NCBI GenBank assembly: GCA_030068075.1
Contig: CM057825.1
Location: 123,043,239 to 123,107,238 of the forward strand
Direction of reading: 5' to 3'
Source: Paguma larvata
Taxonomy: Eukaryota; Chordata; Mammalia; Carnivora; Viverridae
Length of the DNA stretch: 64,000 nucleotides
The notes under the pieces are model-generated. The model ran no database searches and had not been told where the DNA came from. It was given only the letters and a program-made list of their open reading frames with translations. Numbering within the stretch: position 1 is the first letter of the stretch; the number at the start of each line of letters is the position of its first letter. The position numbers and the translations under genes were made by a program. This document shows positions 63,605 through 64,000 of this stretch, one piece after another.

Positions 63605-64000
63605 TTTGTTCCCTATTTCCCAGGGATCTGGAGGCTTGGAGTGAGAGCTGACAGCCCCATCCCGACAAAGTCCACAGGTGTTTCCTTAGAACAAGAGCTC
63701 CCAGCTACTTCTCACCCCTGGGTTTACTATTCTCTCCTTCCCACCAGACACGAAGACCTGCTGGCTTCAGTTCCTCTGCTGTGTCACAACTCTCTCCTTG
63801 TTATTTATTTATCTCCAAGGAAAAAGAGGAGGCTGGCTCTTGCCTTAGGCAGACTATCCTCAGAGATATAAATCGCTCCTCTAGCCAGCCCAGACAAAGA
63901 AAGATTTGGAGTCCTGGATGAATTGTCTACAAACTCCTGCCCCACACCCTTTGCCCAGGGGAAGAGAGGGATCACCGAAGCTCTATCATCCAGCTGGCAT
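63605..64000 (+). other. Unique block with a TATA-like word
   Basis: A TATAAAT word lies at 63867-63873, and an ATG in a purine context ('cctggATGaat', 63918-63920) opens a frame running off the window end (27 complete codons). This could be the edge of a first exon, but it is too short to judge and no known N-terminus is recognised. Confidence 0.2.

Noticed and set aside
1..64000. Possibility of bacterial or viral gene content
   Set aside because: No ribosome-binding-site-led gene arrays. The window is saturated with MIR, L2, L1, MaLR and carnivore SINEs, which is diagnostic for a mammalian chromosome.

Overview
This window looks like mammalian intergenic or intronic DNA from a feliform carnivore, most likely a cat-family species. 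The evidence is at least 14 copies of the tRNA-Lys-derived carnivore SINE (SINEC, feline type: GGTGCCTGGGTGGCTCAG start, A and B boxes, CT-rich tail, AATAAA-like end) and L1 copies whose 3' UTR has the feline form (TAGGTGGACTTTGTGA ... GGGTGTTATATGTAAACC ... AATAAACTATTAT). These sit on a background of ancient mammalian MIR, L2, MaLR/MLT1 LTR and hAT (MER5A, MER20) remnants. There is no Alu, no CpG-island promoter and no convincing host protein-coding exon. No CRISPR, operon or tRNA/rRNA gene was seen. All organism statements are inferred from repeat content.

Layout. 1-5.5 kb: two old LTR fragments, MIR/L2 relics and a unique block (4.14-5.02 kb) with transcription-factor-like motifs. 5.5-6.5 kb: a SINE next to an old L1 tail with an AT-rich minisatellite. 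7.0-7.25 kb: a purine tract. 8.8-12.6 kb: L2, MIR, a long L1 ORF2 relic and a MER5A pair. 13.0-13.4 and 18.8-19.3 kb: SINE pairs; the second pair went into one target site twice. 20.5-28 kb: mostly unique DNA with MIRs, L1 tails and a GA microsatellite. 28-38 kb: L2, MIR, MLT1, MER20 and SINEs.

38.48-45.64 kb is the dominant feature: a near full-length but decayed feline L1 with 5' UTR, broken ORF1, broken ORF2 (endonuclease, reverse transcriptase with FADD, Cys-rich end) and 3' UTR. The whole block, including about 140 bp of non-L1 DNA at its 5' end and a second L1 tail at its 3' end, is bracketed by an 18-bp near-perfect direct repeat. 46-64 kb holds younger SINEs, an inverted L1 pair (51.1/52.8 kb), a head-to-head pair of L1 tails (58.0 kb), an internal L1 reverse-transcriptase fragment with an open frame (59.68-60.38 kb), a possible mRNA 3'-end retrocopy (57.1-57.3 kb) and several MIRs.

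The only coding capacity recognised is transposon-derived. SINEs would have used the L1 machinery in trans: their variable-length target-site duplications and A-rich tails match L1-type target-primed insertion. I found no undescribed biological system. The most informative signals are the transposon insertion histories and a few unique blocks that could be conserved regulatory elements. Family names and repeat boundaries come from reading and memory of consensus sequences, so edges may be off by tens of bases.
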